Positions 31,450 to 39,422 of a DNA stretch of 51,046 nucleotides are shown piece after piece (the stretch's first letter is position 1; every line of letters starts with the position of its first letter). The notes below the pieces were generated by a model, which saw only the letters and a program-made list of their open reading frames with translations, had not been told where the DNA came from and ran no database searches. Location: positions 1-51,046 of the forward strand of contig JASJCB010000079.1 in the NCBI GenBank assembly GCA_030066195.1. The letters are read 5' to 3'. Made by a program: the position numbers and the translations under genes. This DNA comes from Acidobacteriota bacterium (GTDB lineage Bacteria > Acidobacteriota > Holophagae > Acanthopleuribacterales > Acanthopleuribacteraceae).

Positions 31450-31765
31450 GTTGATTCTTCTTGTCGAGGGTCAAGGAATGAGCCCTGATTTCTCGATTCA
31501 AAAAGTCGGGGAGCAAAGAATCAGTCCTCATTCTTAGCGCACCGAAAGTTCAGGGTCAAAGAAATAGTTTTCATTCTTTGCTCCCGAAAAGTCCGGGTCA
31601 AGGACCCACAACTGATTTCTTTCACATTACTTTTCAGGGCGCAAAGAATCAGCTCTGATTCTTTGCTCCTGACTTTTCCGGGTCGAGGAATGAGGACTGA
31701 TTCTTTGCTCCTGACTTTTCCGGGTCGAGGAATCGGGACAGATCCTTTGATTCTCGTTTTTCAGT
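31450..31765. repeat. imperfect repeat array, 42-base period, with palindromic cores
   Basis: About seven units of 41-44 bases, each with a GGGTCRARGAAT-like part and a GATTCTTTGCTCC-like part. Two adjacent units share 37 identical bases starting at 31655 and 31697, a shift of exactly 42. Unit cores are palindromic: GCAAAGAATCAG (31641-31652) pairs perfectly with CTGATTCTTTGC (31655-31666) around CT. The array lies in the gap between the zinc hydrolase gene and guaA. The period is divisible by three, but the frames contain stops, so I regard it as non-coding. Confidence 0.75.
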
Positions 31766-31865
31766 AACAACGAATGACAACTGGAGCCGCGTTTCGATTT
31801 TGCCTGAGGAACAACCGAGTGACAAATCGGGCGTCGGTCGTTCGCGCCGATCTCGACAAAGTTGG

Positions 31866-31893
31866 TTGCCTGGGCGCGGGCCTGGTTTATAAT
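31866..31893 (+). promoter_or_regulatory. sigma-70 promoter of guaA
   Basis: A perfect TATAAT at 31888-31893 with TTGCCT at 31866-31871, 16 bases apart. The start would be near 31900, giving a leader of about 34 bases. No purine-riboswitch-like sequence fits in such a leader. Confidence 0.55.
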
Positions 31894-31933
31894 GGCTGAT
31901 TCTCGGTGAGCACTATACCCGGGGGGTTCTTGG

Positions 31934-33481
31934 ATGGAGACGGGAAATAAGATCGTTATCTTGGATTTTGGTTCTCAATACACCAAATTGATTGCGCGAC
32001 GTGTCCGCGAGTTATCGGTTTACAGCGAGATTCTGCCGTGCGATACGCCGGCGGATCGGTTACGCGATCCCTTGATCAAGGGCATCGTCCTGTCCGGCGG
32101 GCCGAAGAGTGTTTTCGATGAGGGCGCCCTGTCAACCGCTCCCGGTTTTTGGGACCTGGATGTACCCATATTGGGGATCTGCTACGGTTTGCAGTTGATG
32201 TGCTTGAACCTGGGCGGCAAGGTAGAGTCCGCCTCCGATCGGGAGTACGGTCCCGCCACCTTGGAACTGAAGACGGATGATACCGCCTTGTTCCGGGGTT
32301 TCGACAAGGAGACCCGGGTTTGGATGAGCCACGGCGATCGTCTGCAAGCCGCGCCCGACGGCTTCCGCGTGGTGGGCACTTCCGAGAATGCGCCGATCAC
32401 CGCCATGATTCACGAAGAAAGGCCCCTGATGGGCATTCAGTTCCACCCGGAGGTTTCGCACACGGTCAACGGCAAGACGCTTTTGGCCAACTTCGTCCAC
32501 GGCATCTGCGGTTGCGAACCGGTATGGAAGATGGAGAGCTACATCGAGCAAACGGTCGCCGAGATCCGCGAACGAGTGGGCGACGAGCACGTGCTGCTGG
32601 GTCTCAGCGGCGGTGTCGATTCGGCAGTGGCCTCCCTGCTGATCCACAAGGCGATCGGCACGCAATTGACTTGTGTTTTCGTGGACCACGGCCTGATGCG
32701 CAAGAACGAACGGCGCGACGTGGAGGAGAGCTTTCACGGCAAGTTCGGTATGGACCTGGTTTCGGTGGACGCGTCGGACCTGTTCCTGGGCAAACTGGCC
32801 GATATACAAGACCCGGAGGAGAAACGCAAGATCATCGGCCGTACTTTTGTCGAGGTCTTCGAGGCCGAGGCCGGCAAACTGCCCTACAAGCCCAAGTTCC
32901 TGGGTCAGGGTACTTTGTACCCGGATGTCATCGAATCCGCGCACGCGGGCGGCCCGGCGCAGACCATCAAGAGCCACCACAACGTGGGCGGCCTGCCCGA
33001 AAAAATGGACATGAAGCTGCTGGAACCCCTGCGCGAGTTGTTCAAGGACGAGGTTCGTCAGGTGGGCCGCATCCTGGGCCTGCCCGAAAACCTGGTGGGA
33101 CGCCATCCCTTCCCCGGACCGGGCCTGGCCGTGCGTATCATCGACGCGGTGGATCGCGAGTCGATCGCCATGCTGCAAGAGGCGGACGCCATCTTCATCG
33201 ACATGCTGCGCGAACACAAGCTTTACGACGATGTAAGCCAGGCCTTCGCGGTACTGCTGCCGGTCAAAACGGTCGGCATTATGGGAGACGAGCGTACCCA
33301 CGAGAGGGTCTGCGCGCTCCGCTCGGTCAACACCACGGATTTCATGACCGCGGACTGGTCACGCCTGCCCTACGAGTTCCTGGCCCAGGTAAGCGCCCGA
33401 ATCGTCAACGAGGTAGCGGGCATCAACCGGGTCGTGCTGGACATAACCTCCAAACCCCCGGGCACCATCGAGTGGGAATAA
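31934..33481 (+). CDS. guaA: GMP synthase (glutamine-hydrolysing)
   Basis: The 515-residue enzyme that aminates XMP to GMP using glutamine and ATP. The N-terminal class I amidotransferase domain has the nucleophile C83 in GICYGLQLM and the His/Glu pair in MGIQFHPEVSH. The ATP-pyrophosphatase P-loop LSGGVDSA lies at about 224, and the C-terminal dimerisation domain ends in the conserved PGTIEWE. The length is typical (about 510-525). GGGGGG lies before ATG 31934. It is apparently monocistronic, between the 42-bp-period array and another repeat. guaB is not in the window. Confidence 0.97.
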   Translation: METGNKIVILDFGSQYTKLIARRVRELSVYSEILPCDTPADRLRDPLIKGIVLSGGPKSVFDEGALSTAPGFWDLDVPILGICYGLQLMCLNLGGKVESASDREYGPATLELKTDDTALFRGFDKETRVWMSHGDRLQAAPDGFRVVGTSENAPITAMIHEERPLMGIQFHPEVSHTVNGKTLLANFVHGICGCEPVWKMESYIEQTVAEIRERVGDEHVLLGLSGGVDSAVASLLIHKAIGTQLTCVFVDHGLMRKNERRDVEESFHGKFGMDLVSVDASDLFLGKLADIQDPEEKRKIIGRTFVEVFEAEAGKLPYKPKFLGQGTLYPDVIESAHAGGPAQTIKSHHNVGGLPEKMDMKLLEPLRELFKDEVRQVGRILGLPENLVGRHPFPGPGLAVRIIDAVDRESIAMLQEADAIFIDMLREHKLYDDVSQAFAVLLPVKTVGIMGDERTHERVCALRSVNTTDFMTADWSRLPYEFLAQVSARIVNEVAGINRVVLDITSKPPGTIEWE

Positions 33482-33484
33482 AAA

Positions 33485-33589
33485 GCCGAAAGGCGTCTTC
33501 CCTTGTGGCTTGAAGCCTGAAGCTTGCAGCTTGAAAAGCCGTAAGGCTTCTCCCTTGTGGCTTGAAGCCTGAAGCTTGCAGCTTGAAAA
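33485..33589. repeat. tandem direct repeat, two copies of about 52 bases
   Basis: Copy 1 (33485-33537) and copy 2 (33538-33589) differ at only a few bases near their beginning (GCCGAAAGGCGTCTTC versus GCCGTAAGGCTTCT); the last 38 bases are identical. The core is built of GCTTGAAGC-like short motifs. It begins just 3 bases after the guaA stop. Confidence 0.85.
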
Positions 33590-33590
33590 G

Positions 33591-33619
33591 GGCCGGGTCT
33601 TCTGGGGGAAGACCCGGCC
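33591..33619. terminator. long GC-rich hairpin behind guaA
   Basis: GGCCGGGTCTTC at 33591-33602 pairs perfectly over 12 bp with 33608-33619 around TGGGG. No T-run follows on the plus strand, while on the minus strand CTTTTC follows. It may stabilise or end the guaA message, but by the classical rule it would work better on the minus strand. Confidence 0.45.
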
Positions 33620-33994
33620 GGGGGAGTGCGTGCTGCGAGGTTCAATTGGTGCTTTCAGGCTATACTGCCGATGCACGTTCTCTAACTAAGCACGGTTTAT
33701 GCCAAACAGGTCAAACTTGCAACAGCTAAGCCCAGACTGCTCTTTTCACGTCACTTACGCGATCGTCCCCAAGCTGGATGTGTAGCTGGACTCAATTTTG
33801 GGACGCCGGGTTGTAGGCTTCGGTTGACATGACTGTCCTAAAATGGCGCGCTGTCCTCCGGACGGTGTTTTCGGGGGTGCCCGGGGTAGGCGTGCCGCGT
33901 TTTCTCCTCTAACTCTCGGAATATAACCCGGCCCGCTAACTCCGGCTAAGGGATACAACGACTCCGTCATAGGGATCGCGCTCTAATCGTTTTT
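33620..33994. other. intergenic, nothing recognised
   Basis: About 375 bases between the guaA hairpin and the 3' end of the ECF sigma gene. A 71-codon minus frame at 33755-33970 has no ribosome site and no recognisable sequence. No RNA gene was identified. Confidence 0.4.
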
Positions 33995-34594
33995 CTATTT
34001 ATCGGCGCCCTTTAGTTCGTAGGCTACCCAGCAGCGGGCCGCGCGTAGTTCCCGGCGGATCGTGACGGCCGAGACTTCCATCAACTCCGCGATTTCTTCG
34101 GCCTTCAATCCCGCGAATAGGGACAGGGACAAGACCTTTGATTTGCGATCGTCTATCTGTTCCAGCTTTTCCAGCGACTCGTTCAGGGCCAGCATCATCA
34201 CCGGGTCGGCCCAGTGTCCGGCCATGTTGTCGCCGCCGTCGATGTCCAGGGAGACCTTTTCCTGGTCGCCGCCGCGTTTCTGCGCCATGCGGGCTCGGGC
34301 GTGTTCTACCAGGATTCGCATCATCAACTGGCCCGCGAATGAAAAAAATTGCAGACGACTGGTGAACCGCATGTTGCCGCCGTCTTTCAAGCGCAGGTAA
34401 ACCTCGTTGATCAATGCCGTGGGTTGGAGGGTGTGCGCGTTCGATTCGTTCAGCAGATGGTAGCGCGCCTTTTGTTTCAACTGATCGTAAACCAGCGGGA
34501 TCAACCTTTGTAGTGATTCCGCATCGCCGTTCGTCCACTCCTGTAATAGCGCCGTCACCCCTTCAGGCGCGGACGCCTGGCTTTTTGACCCCAT
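33995..34594 (-). CDS. ECF-type RNA polymerase sigma factor (Sig-70_X6 type)
   Basis: A 199-residue sigma factor. Region 2 has RLIPLVYDQLKQKARYHL, then LQPTALINEVYLRL and FFSFAGQLMMRILVEHARAR, which are diagnostic for the ECF_sub/TIGR02999-type group. Region 4 is SLFAGLKAEEIAELMEVSAVTIRRELRAARCWV. In Acidobacteriota and Planctomycetes this group is normally linked to an adjacent Ser/Thr kinase or anti-sigma protein. Here no such gene is next to it; the nearest kinase is the fusion at 25.7-27.0 kb. GGGGGG lies upstream of ATG 34594. Confidence 0.92.
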   Translation of the reverse strand: MGSKSQASAPEGVTALLQEWTNGDAESLQRLIPLVYDQLKQKARYHLLNESNAHTLQPTALINEVYLRLKDGGNMRFTSRLQFFSFAGQLMMRILVEHARARMAQKRGGDQEKVSLDIDGGDNMAGHWADPVMMLALNESLEKLEQIDDRKSKVLSLSLFAGLKAEEIAELMEVSAVTIRRELRAARCWVAYELKGADK

Positions 34595-34741
34595 TCGATA
34601 ACCCCCCTGGTACGCATCGCCGCCGGCCCTACAACTGACGGTTACACCTATACTTTACGGAGTGAGCCGATTCATGGTTTAGCCACCTTTTGTCTTCCCC
34701 GCGTGTTTACCTGTCTTCGAGCGGTATCGGTAGTCGGGAAT

Positions 34742-36214
34742 CTAGCGTAAGGTTCGACTGAGCAGGTGATGCCGGTGCGTTGCCTTACGATAGCGGCGAT
34801 TGGGTTTCAGCTTGCGCAGGACGGCGCAGATTTGGTCCTGGGCTTCCTCAACCTCGCGAGTTCGGCAACTGTAGTTATTGGCCAGGGCTACAAAGATCAG
34901 CGGTTCGCCCGCGTGGGTTTCTACATATCCGACCAGGTTGCGGGCGCGGTTGATATAACCCGTTTTCGCCCACACAAAACCCTTTGTCTCATCGTCGCCG
35001 CGTTTGGCCAGGGTGCCGTCAAGTCCGAAGACCGGTAGGGTGCGCAGCCAATGGTCGCGCCAATCGGCTTCCAGACCGCGTTTCAGGAGGGAGGCCAGTT
35101 GTTGCGGCTGGATGTAGTTTTGGGCGCTCAGGCCCGAGCCGTCGCGGAGGCGCTGACCCTCGCTGCCGTCCAGCGCCTTCAGATAGATTTCGGCCAGTTT
35201 CTCACCGGCCTCGAAACTGCCTTCGCCTTGGACGTGGCGAGCCGTGGTTTTCAGGAAGAGGTCGGCGTAGTGATTCTGCGAGACCTTCATCAGCACTTGC
35301 GCCATATCGGCCAGGGACTCCGATTGATGGACCAAAAGCGGTTTTATTTCGACAGGATTGCCGGATTCTACGCGGTGCCGGCCTTGGATGTGAATGCCGG
35401 CCTCGTTCAGGGTATGGTGGAAGACGCCGAGGAACTGTTCCGTGGTGTTCCAGGCGGCGGGGTTGAACTCAAGCGTCTCACAGGGCGGCAGGTTGCCGTG
35501 GATACGGAAGTGATTGGTGCCCCAATCGCGTTTCCATTCCACCGTTTCCTCGCCGGGGTTTCCGGTAACGCTTAGGTTGAATTGCAGGCCCGGCGTGTTC
35601 TCCGGTCGGGCTTTGAGGGTAACCGTGCCCTGTTCGTCGGTACTGAGTTGGATTTGAATCCAGCCGTTGTTCAAGCTGAGCGGCGTGACCGGTACGGCGT
35701 AGTAATTGCCGATGTCGTCCCATTCCCAAGAGTATTGGATATGGCGGTCGTCCAGCGCATCCACCACGGCAACCAGGTCGCCGGTTACCTCTTGGACGCC
35801 GTGCGCCCTCAGTTCTTGGATGATCGCGGCCAGGTAGTCCTGGGTTCGCCAGGCGCCGCCGTAGTTGCCGGAAATGGACGGATCGCCGCTCGCGGTAATC
35901 ACCAGGTCGCCCTGGATGACGCCGTCTCCAAGTGTTCCCCGGTAACCGATCTCGGTATCGAAGCGGAAGTCGGGGCCCAGGTGCTCCAAAGCCAGGATGG
36001 TGGTGAGAATCTTCAGGTTGCTGGCCGGGCGGAAATTGTGGCCGGCGTTACGGTGCATCAGCGTTTTATTCCGGGCAGGGGCGTAGACGACGATGCCCCA
36101 GAAACTGTCGGCAAATTTGGGATGAGCCAGGATGTCTTCGATCTGATTGCGGACGGCTTTCGGACTGAGCCCGGTACTTGCCCAGAGCAGGGAACATAGA
36201 AGAAGGTAAGGCAT
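34742..36214 (-). CDS. dacB: D-alanyl-D-alanine carboxypeptidase/endopeptidase (PBP4, S13)
   Basis: A 490-residue periplasmic penicillin-binding protein of the DacB type, about the usual length. A short signal peptide (MPYLLLCSLLWAST) is followed by the S13 domain. Motif 1 is S-N-L-K in RPASNLKILT (about residue 64-67), motif 2 is S-Q-N in KVSQNHYADLFLK, and motif 3 is K-T-G in VWAKTGYINRA. It trims or cleaves D-Ala cross-links in peptidoglycan. The C-terminus is very basic (KPNRRYRKATHRHH), which is unusual. It lies 21 bases behind the symporter gene on the same strand, so they may be co-transcribed. Confidence 0.92.
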   Translation of the reverse strand: MPYLLLCSLLWASTGLSPKAVRNQIEDILAHPKFADSFWGIVVYAPARNKTLMHRNAGHNFRPASNLKILTTILALEHLGPDFRFDTEIGYRGTLGDGVIQGDLVITASGDPSISGNYGGAWRTQDYLAAIIQELRAHGVQEVTGDLVAVVDALDDRHIQYSWEWDDIGNYYAVPVTPLSLNNGWIQIQLSTDEQGTVTLKARPENTPGLQFNLSVTGNPGEETVEWKRDWGTNHFRIHGNLPPCETLEFNPAAWNTTEQFLGVFHHTLNEAGIHIQGRHRVESGNPVEIKPLLVHQSESLADMAQVLMKVSQNHYADLFLKTTARHVQGEGSFEAGEKLAEIYLKALDGSEGQRLRDGSGLSAQNYIQPQQLASLLKRGLEADWRDHWLRTLPVFGLDGTLAKRGDDETKGFVWAKTGYINRARNLVGYVETHAGEPLIFVALANNYSCRTREVEEAQDQICAVLRKLKPNRRYRKATHRHHLLSRTLR

Positions 36215-36235
36215 GGAACTCTCGCGAACGGGTGA

Positions 36236-37816
36236 TTAAGCGGACTGTTCCGCGTGGTAGCGACGGGAAACCTCGCGGGCGGTCATGCCCAGCACGGCAA
36301 TCGCAAAGGTTACGCCGGTGCCGATGACGATGAACCATGGCCACGCGAGCTTCATCTCATAGAAGACGCCGAAAAAGCCGTTACCGGGTGCGGCGGGGTC
36401 GACCAAACCCAGCGCGGGCAACAGTTTGGCCTTGTAGTTGATGAGGATGATGAGCAGGGTGCTCAGCGACATGCCGATGATATTGGTCAGGTTGCTGCCG
36501 CGCCCGCGAGTCAGCAGGCCCACCAGGAACACGCCCAACAAGGCGCCGTAGAACAGGGTCATGACGCCCAGGGCAATACTCAGCAGGTCGGTGTCGGGGT
36601 TCTTCAGGTAGAAATTGCTGATCAGGATGCCTACCACGATCAGCAATATGCCGCCGGCAACCGTGGCATAGCGGGCGATGCGCAGGAAATCTTCCTGGCT
36701 TCCCTCGGGATTGAAATAGGGTTTGTAGAAGTCGTTGACGAAGGTGGAGCTCATGGCGTTCAGTTCGGAATCGATGCTGGACATGGCCGCGGCGATCACG
36801 GCGGCGATCAGCAGGCCGGAGACGCCCGCGGGCAGACCGTCCAGGATGTAGTAGAGGAACAGGTCGCCGTTGCGGCCCGATGCTTTCAGTTCGGCGGCTT
36901 GCTGTACCAGGGCGTCGGTCTCCGGTCGGGTTTGTATGATGACGAACAGCAGCATGCCCACCACCAGAAAGACCACGGTCACGCCGATCCCGCCGAAGCC
37001 GCTGAGCACCATGCCCAGTTTGCCGCGCGCGCTGTCTTTGCAGGTGAGCAGGCGCTGGATCATGGACTGGTCGGTGCCGTGGGTGGCCATGGTCAGAAAG
37101 AATCCGCCGAAGATGGCGGGCAGCCAGTGATAGGCGTTGCCCAAGGCGCTGCCGCCGCCGAAGAAGTTCAACTTGTCGTTTTCGCGCAGGTAATCGATGG
37201 TTTCTCCGGCGGACATGGGGATCTCGCCTACCAACGCGCCGATGCACAAAATCGCGCCCAGCACCAGGATGACGGCCTGAATGACATCGGTCCAAATCAC
37301 CGCCTTGATGCCGCCGAACAAGGTGTAGCCGATGGCCACGGCGCCCAGCACCGTGATGGACATCGCCATATCGAAGCCGGTGACTACCTTCACGGCCAGG
37401 GACGCAATAAACACCCGCGAACCGCCCGCGAACAAACGACCCAGGAGAAAGGCCCCGGCGGCACAGTTGCGCGTGGGGAAACCGAAGCGCTCGGTGAGGA
37501 ATCCGTAAACCGTGTATACGCCGAGCCGATAGAAGACACCGATAAACAGAAAAGCCAGGACGAATCGAGCCAAAATGGAACCGATGCCGAATTGGAGGTA
37601 GGTGAAGTCGCGTAGATAGCCCTGTTCAGGGGCGCCCAGAAAGGTGGCGGCGCTGATTTCGGTTGCGATCAGGGATAAGGCGGCGGCCCACCAGGGGATG
37701 TTGCGACCGCCCAGGAAGTAGTCCTGCATATCGTCTTCCTTGCGGCCCATCCACAGGCCCATGGCTACGATGCCCAACAGGTAGACGGCAATTACGATCC
37801 AATCGATCATCGTCAT
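36236..37816 (-). CDS. sodium:solute symporter (SSS family)
   Basis: A 526-residue membrane protein with about 13-14 helices. It shows SSS/SGLT-type features: YFLGGRNIPWWAAALSLIATEISAATFLGAPEQGY near residues 34-70, GGIKAVIWTDVIQAVIL near 170, ATHGTDQSMIQRLLTCKD near 245, and AAAMSSIDSELNAMS near 340 with the sodium-site serines. It should import a small solute (sugar, sialic acid or amino acid) with Na+; the pattern is nearer to sugar/anion than to proline carriers, but this is not certain. The start is ATG 37816 or 37810. It is followed closely by dacB. Confidence 0.9.
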   Translation of the reverse strand: MTMIDWIVIAVYLLGIVAMGLWMGRKEDDMQDYFLGGRNIPWWAAALSLIATEISAATFLGAPEQGYLRDFTYLQFGIGSILARFVLAFLFIGVFYRLGVYTVYGFLTERFGFPTRNCAAGAFLLGRLFAGGSRVFIASLAVKVVTGFDMAMSITVLGAVAIGYTLFGGIKAVIWTDVIQAVILVLGAILCIGALVGEIPMSAGETIDYLRENDKLNFFGGGSALGNAYHWLPAIFGGFFLTMATHGTDQSMIQRLLTCKDSARGKLGMVLSGFGGIGVTVVFLVVGMLLFVIIQTRPETDALVQQAAELKASGRNGDLFLYYILDGLPAGVSGLLIAAVIAAAMSSIDSELNAMSSTFVNDFYKPYFNPEGSQEDFLRIARYATVAGGILLIVVGILISNFYLKNPDTDLLSIALGVMTLFYGALLGVFLVGLLTRGRGSNLTNIIGMSLSTLLIILINYKAKLLPALGLVDPAAPGNGFFGVFYEMKLAWPWFIVIGTGVTFAIAVLGMTAREVSRRYHAEQSA

Positions 37817-37853
37817 AGAAGACGCCCCCGGATATTGATGAAAGAAGGGTGAT

Positions 37854-38171
37854 TCAGCTTTGGTCGGCGAAGAACAGCTTGAGAATGATGAACACGAAGA
37901 AGGCCCCGGTCTGGATGATCAGGCCGATACGCCACAAGTGCAGATGCAGGGCGCCGCCTTTCTTCTCGATCAGCTTCATGCCCACGGCCAGCAAACAGGA
38001 AAACAAGCCGATAAGGCCGGGAATCAGGGCGTAATACATCTTCTGTTGCTCGTCTTCGAAAAAAGCGCCCTTTACCCAGGAAAACCAGACGATACAGAGG
38101 ATGCCCACGGCCAGGGCCATTTGCCGTACAGTCACCGGGAAAACAGGGACGTCATCGATTTTTTCAGTCAT
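37854..38171 (-). CDS. small hypothetical membrane protein
   Basis: A 105-residue protein with three hydrophobic helices: MALAVGILCIVWFSWV, LIPGLIGLFSCLLAVGMKLI and IGLIIQTGAFFVFIILKLFF. A short acidic N-terminus (MTEKIDDVPVF) precedes them. CAGGAGATG lies before ATG 38171. It is 37 bases upstream of the symporter gene on the same strand, probably one operon with it and dacB. No family recognised; it might be an accessory of the symporter, but that is a guess. Confidence 0.7.
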   Translation of the reverse strand: MTEKIDDVPVFPVTVRQMALAVGILCIVWFSWVKGAFFEDEQQKMYYALIPGLIGLFSCLLAVGMKLIEKKGGALHLHLWRIGLIIQTGAFFVFIILKLFFADQS

Positions 38172-38340
38172 TCACATCTCCTGGCTCAATCAGCGAAAGT
38201 ATTTAACCATTAATTGAAACGTTATTTAAAGATAAAAAGCTCAAGGTAATCGGTGCATTTCCGGCTGCATACGGCAGACGCGGGATTGCGACTATCAAGG
38301 TGAATGTTCTCTATCGAAACCAAAGACGAGGTACCCGACC

Positions 38341-39291
38341 ATGAGTGAGACACCCCAAACCGTACGCGCCGCGGTGATTCAGGCCGCCGCGCCCGCCTTC
38401 GACCTGCCCGGCGCCCTGGCTCGGGTCGAAGCATTGGCAACCCAAGCCGCGGATCGAGGCGCAAAACTGGTCGTGTTTCCCGAGGCCTTTATCGGCGGTT
38501 ATCCCAAGGGTCACGATTTCGGCGCGCGCGTGGGTTCCCGTACCGACGAGGGACGCGCCATGTTTGCCCGTTACTATGGCGGCGCCATGCCCGTGCCCGG
38601 TCCCGAGTTGACTCAGTTGACCGAATTGGCCCGGACTCTGGACGTGGTCCTGGTGGTTGGTTTGATTGAAGTGGACGGCGGTACCTTGTATTGCACGACC
38701 GTGATTATCGACGACGACGGACGCTTTTTAGGGAAACACCGCAAGGTCATGCCCACCGGCACGGAACGCCTGATCTGGGGCTTCGGCGACGGTTCCACCC
38801 TGCCGGTGGTCGACAGCGCGGTAGGTCGCGTGGGCTCGGCTATTTGCTGGGAGAACTACATGCCGCTCCTACGCATGAGCCTGTACCAACAGGGCATCCA
38901 ATTCTACTGCGCCTCCACCGTGGACGATCGGGACAGTTGGCTCTACAGCATGCGGCACATTGCCGTGGAGGGCCGTTGCTTCGTGTTGTCCTCTTGCCAG
39001 TTCGCGCAGCGCAAGGACTACCCGGACGACTACGAATGCATTCAAGGCAACGATCCCGAAACCATCATGATTCGCGGCGGCAGTTGTATCGTCGATCCCT
39101 TCGGTCGCCTGCTTGCCGAACCCGTTTACAACCGGGAAGCCGTTTTGGTGGCAGACCTGGACCCGTCGCTCATCATCCAGGGTAAGTACGATCTGGATGT
39201 CACGGGCCACTACGGCCGACCCGATATCTTCTCCCTGCATGTGGACCGCCGCCCGAAAAGCGCGGTTAATCTGTCGGAGAATGTGCCTTGA
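38341..39291 (+). CDS. nitrilase (carbon-nitrogen hydrolase)
   Basis: A 316-residue enzyme of the nitrilase branch of the CN-hydrolase superfamily. The catalytic triad is visible: E48 in VVFPEAFIGGYP, K135 in KHRKVMPTGTERL and C169 in GSAICWENYMPLLR. The KHRKxxPTxxER and CWEN strings are specific to true nitrilases, which turn nitriles into acids and ammonia and form spiral oligomers. The length is slightly short for the class (about 320-350) because the C-terminal tail is brief. It is divergent from the small membrane protein gene. The substrate is unknown. Confidence 0.9.
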   Translation: MSETPQTVRAAVIQAAAPAFDLPGALARVEALATQAADRGAKLVVFPEAFIGGYPKGHDFGARVGSRTDEGRAMFARYYGGAMPVPGPELTQLTELARTLDVVLVVGLIEVDGGTLYCTTVIIDDDGRFLGKHRKVMPTGTERLIWGFGDGSTLPVVDSAVGRVGSAICWENYMPLLRMSLYQQGIQFYCASTVDDRDSWLYSMRHIAVEGRCFVLSSCQFAQRKDYPDDYECIQGNDPETIMIRGGSCIVDPFGRLLAEPVYNREAVLVADLDPSLIIQGKYDLDVTGHYGRPDIFSLHVDRRPKSAVNLSENVP

Positions 39292-39308
39292 TAATCCGTT
39301 CAAAAGAA

Positions 39309-39342
39309 AACACGGTCAATTCTCCCGCAACGTGTTATTTTT
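39309..39342 (+). terminator. weak terminator-like hairpin after the nitrilase gene
   Basis: AACACG at 39309-39314 pairs with CGTGTT at 39331-39336, followed by ATTTTT. The stem is short and the loop is 16 bases, so it is only a candidate. Confidence 0.4.
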
Positions 39343-39422
39343 AAAATAATTCGAGACAAATCCGCAATTAGCCGGCGGTTTGCCTTATCCGGGGCGAGTA
39401 CGTTCGTAGTGGGAGTCGTCCT

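Noticed and set aside
31450..31765. Possible CRISPR array
   Set aside because: The repeat has a period near 42 bases, but units diverge throughout and there are no constant repeats with unique spacers; no cas genes are present.
31866..31933. Purine riboswitch before guaA
   Set aside because: With the predicted start near 31900 the leader is only about 34 bases, too short for a purine or PRPP/guanidine-type aptamer, and no aptamer consensus is visible.
32132..33301. 389-codon minus-strand ORF
   Set aside because: Entirely antisense to guaA, whose motifs are complete; no ribosome site or recognisable family.
33755..33970. 71-codon minus-strand ORF behind the ECF sigma gene
   Set aside because: No start context and low-complexity Pro/Arg-rich content; likely chance.
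36254..37615. 453-codon plus-strand ORF
   Set aside because: It lies antisense to the clear sodium:solute symporter; its composition (Gly/His/Gln-rich, no fold) is typical of a shadow frame in GC-rich DNA.
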